Assembly: GCA_946555345.1 (NCBI GenBank)
Contig: CAMNSS010000002.1
Span: forward strand, 1 to 64,000
Source: an uncultured Eubacterium sp.
GTDB lineage: Bacteria > Bacillota > Clostridia > Peptostreptococcales > Anaerovoracaceae
DNA length: 64,000 nucleotides
Reading direction: 5' to 3'
Shown piece after piece: positions 62,358 through 64,000 of this stretch. A program made the translations under genes and the position numbers. Under the pieces are notes generated by a model. That model saw only the letters and a program-made list of their open reading frames with translations. It searched no databases and was not told where the DNA came from. Every line of letters begins with the position of its first letter. Position 1 is the first letter of the stretch.

Positions 62358-63911
62358 TTAAAACAGCGTCACCAAAACCTGCTGCCCTGCTGCCAGCCCT
62401 TCTGCATCCATGTCGATCAATACATAGCCATCCGCCCTAGTCAGCGTGGTCATAAGGCCGGATTTGCCAAAGATCGGAACAGCCTGGTAAACACAAGGCA
62501 GATCGCCTCGGGATGCTGCGCCGTTTTGCAAATCTGCCGCGCGCTGATTTGATGCATTCCGGGACGCTACGCCACAAATGCCCGTACTATCTTTGGACGG
62601 CAAAGCGTTTGGAACGGCTGTATGATTATGCAACGCCACCACACCCTGAGTTTCCAAAACATTTTCAACGGCTGCACCGTGCAAAGCCCCCACTCTCTGG
62701 TTTGCCGAAGCATTTTGGAAACCCGCAACGCCCTGAACCGCTGGTGTGTTTGGAACGGCTGTATGATTGCGGGCTTCCAAGGCATTGCAAACAGACGCAT
62801 GATCCGCACAATCCCGCTTCCCGCACTGCTGAAGTTCAACCAAAAGACACGTTGTCTTGCCTCCGGCCGCCGCCACATTTTCCGTAATCTGCGCAGGAAC
62901 TGCCATAGGCTCGCCCTGCCCCGTCAGCTTTCGGAAAAGCCAGCCAATGACCAGCTCGAAAACCAAAAGCGCCGCCGCAGGATGCCCCGGAAGCCCCGCC
63001 AGAATCGTCTCCGTTTTCTCATCATATCCCAGGATTGTCGGTTTGCCTGGCTTTAATGCGATACCGTGCGTCAAGACGCCTGGCTCTGCCAGCTTGTCCA
63101 TCACATCCGCTGTATAATCCTTTTCCCCTTGGGAACTTCCACCGGATAGCACAACTAAATCACTGTCTGCCATCGCCTCGCGGACAGCCGATTCGATCAA
63201 GGAAGCATCGTCCCGCAAAACCTTCGTGCGAATTACCGCAAACCCTTGCCGCATCGCTGCCGCAGAAAGGGCATATGTGTTGATATCCCTGACCTGCCCG
63301 CTGGCTGGAACGGTCTGTGCATCTACCAGCTCATCGCCCGTGGAAACCACCGTGACCCGCCAAGGTTTAAAAACGAGCGGCTGGTGAACGCCCGCTGACG
63401 CCAAAACGCCGATTTCCCGCGGGCTTAACTTTCGCCCTTGCGGAAGGAACACCTGCCCAGCCGTAATATCTTCTCCTGCTATAATGATATTCCGCCCGGC
63501 GGATACCGGTTCATACACAGCGATGCTGCGTTCATCGAATTTCTCGCAATACTCCACCATCACCATCGCATCAGCGCCCTCCGGGATCATCCCGCCTGTC
63601 GGCACATACACCGCTTGGCCAGGCTTTATGGATTTTTGCGGGGCTGTCCCCATCGCGACTTCTTCTACCACGTCAAGAAATACGGGGATGCTATCGGTAA
63701 CGCCCTGCGTATCGGACGCCCTGACCGCATAACCGTCTACCGTAGATTTGCAAAAGCCAGGGATGTTTTCAGTTGACTGTAAATCCTCCGCCAGCACGCA
63801 TCCCAGGCTTTGCAAAAAATCTATCCTTTCCCGTTTGGCAAAGTTCTGCGGCACTGCTGCCAGCAGCTTTTCCCTTGCTTCCCCTAACGTATCAACTTTT
63901 AGTAATTTCAT
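62358..63911 (-). CDS. moeA: Molybdopterin molybdenumtransferase MoeA with a C-terminal repeat insertion
   Basis: A 517-residue MoeA; about 400 is usual. Motifs: VDGYAVRASDTQGVTDSIPV, GGMIPEGADAMVMVEY, LVVLSGGSSQGEKDYTADVM and AGLPGHPAAALLVFELVIGW. The C-terminal domain is interrupted at about 362-472 by a repeat region in which NHTAVPN occurs twice (RNHTAVPNTP, HNHTAVPNAL) with variants of QGVAGFQNAS. The domain then resumes at VPIFGKSGLMTTLTRADGYV. Ribosome site GAGGCAGGAT. It is the first gene of the cluster inside the window; nothing is seen in 63912-64000. Confidence 0.92.
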   Translation of the reverse strand: MKLLKVDTLGEAREKLLAAVPQNFAKRERIDFLQSLGCVLAEDLQSTENIPGFCKSTVDGYAVRASDTQGVTDSIPVFLDVVEEVAMGTAPQKSIKPGQAVYVPTGGMIPEGADAMVMVEYCEKFDERSIAVYEPVSAGRNIIIAGEDITAGQVFLPQGRKLSPREIGVLASAGVHQPLVFKPWRVTVVSTGDELVDAQTVPASGQVRDINTYALSAAAMRQGFAVIRTKVLRDDASLIESAVREAMADSDLVVLSGGSSQGEKDYTADVMDKLAEPGVLTHGIALKPGKPTILGYDEKTETILAGLPGHPAAALLVFELVIGWLFRKLTGQGEPMAVPAQITENVAAAGGKTTCLLVELQQCGKRDCADHASVCNALEARNHTAVPNTPAVQGVAGFQNASANQRVGALHGAAVENVLETQGVVALHNHTAVPNALPSKDSTGICGVASRNASNQRAADLQNGAASRGDLPCVYQAVPIFGKSGLMTTLTRADGYVLIDMDAEGLAAGQQVLVTLF

Positions 63912-64000
63912 ATCCTGCCTCTCGTCCTGCCTTTCACGTTTTGCGTTTTGGCGCGGTAAAAACCGTTCGTCAAATTTGTTTTATATTTTTATTCTGCAAA

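Overview
The window comes from a bacterium of the class Clostridia (Firmicutes/Bacillota), probably an anaerobe. The evidence is an S10-spc-alpha ribosomal operon in canonical order with zinc-ribbon S14, S4 and L36, an Rnf complex in clostridial order (C-D-G-E-A-B), energy-coupling factor (ECF) vitamin transport and a YdbC/PC4 protein. Genus is not determinable from the sequence alone.

Layout. (1) 1-15050, minus strand: ribosomal operon from rpsJ to rpsD with secY, adk, map and infA; rpoA and rplQ would lie beyond base 1. (2) 15051-25023: LUD-domain protein, PfkB kinase, uridine-kinase-like nucleoside kinase, a YdbC protein with a long tail, an acetyltransferase remnant, an aminotransferase, a plus-strand M23 endopeptidase, and a gene-free stretch dense in hairpins. 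(3) 25024-32370: trmB, ecfT-ecfA2-ecfA1, aroD, an ECF substrate-binding subunit and a divergent MocR regulator, which suggests regulated vitamin uptake (possibly B6). (4) 32277-38453: YfhO with a CsbB/GtrB-like glycosyltransferase (envelope glycosylation pair), the flavin transferase ApbE, and a divergent NusG-domain-II protein. (5) 38828-46524: a peptide/nickel-type ABC importer with fused ATPases and a Gx-transporter-family membrane protein. (6) 46823-52745: nitroreductase and the rnf operon; ApbE is the expected enzyme for attaching FMN to RnfG and RnfD. (7) 53742-63911: a molybdenum-cofactor cluster of two MoeA-type genes, a methyltransferase, a PaaK-like AMP ligase, XdhC and an NTP-transferase/histidine-phosphatase fusion. 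This resembles the partly described DVU_1551-1556 set found beside molybdenum hydroxylases, but no hydroxylase is visible here.

The most unusual property is pervasive degenerate tandem repetition outside the ribosomal genes. At least ten conserved proteins carry in-frame low-complexity repeat insertions in loops, linkers or termini (units of 8, 10 or 16 codons are readable). Many intergenic spacers are repeat tracts with periods near 37, 41, 50 or 90 bp, some of which look like decayed copies of the neighbouring gene end. Three separate intergenic hairpins share the arm AAAC(T/G)CTGTATA.

Coordinates and starts were read by eye; family assignments rest on recognised motifs and gene order, not on searches.
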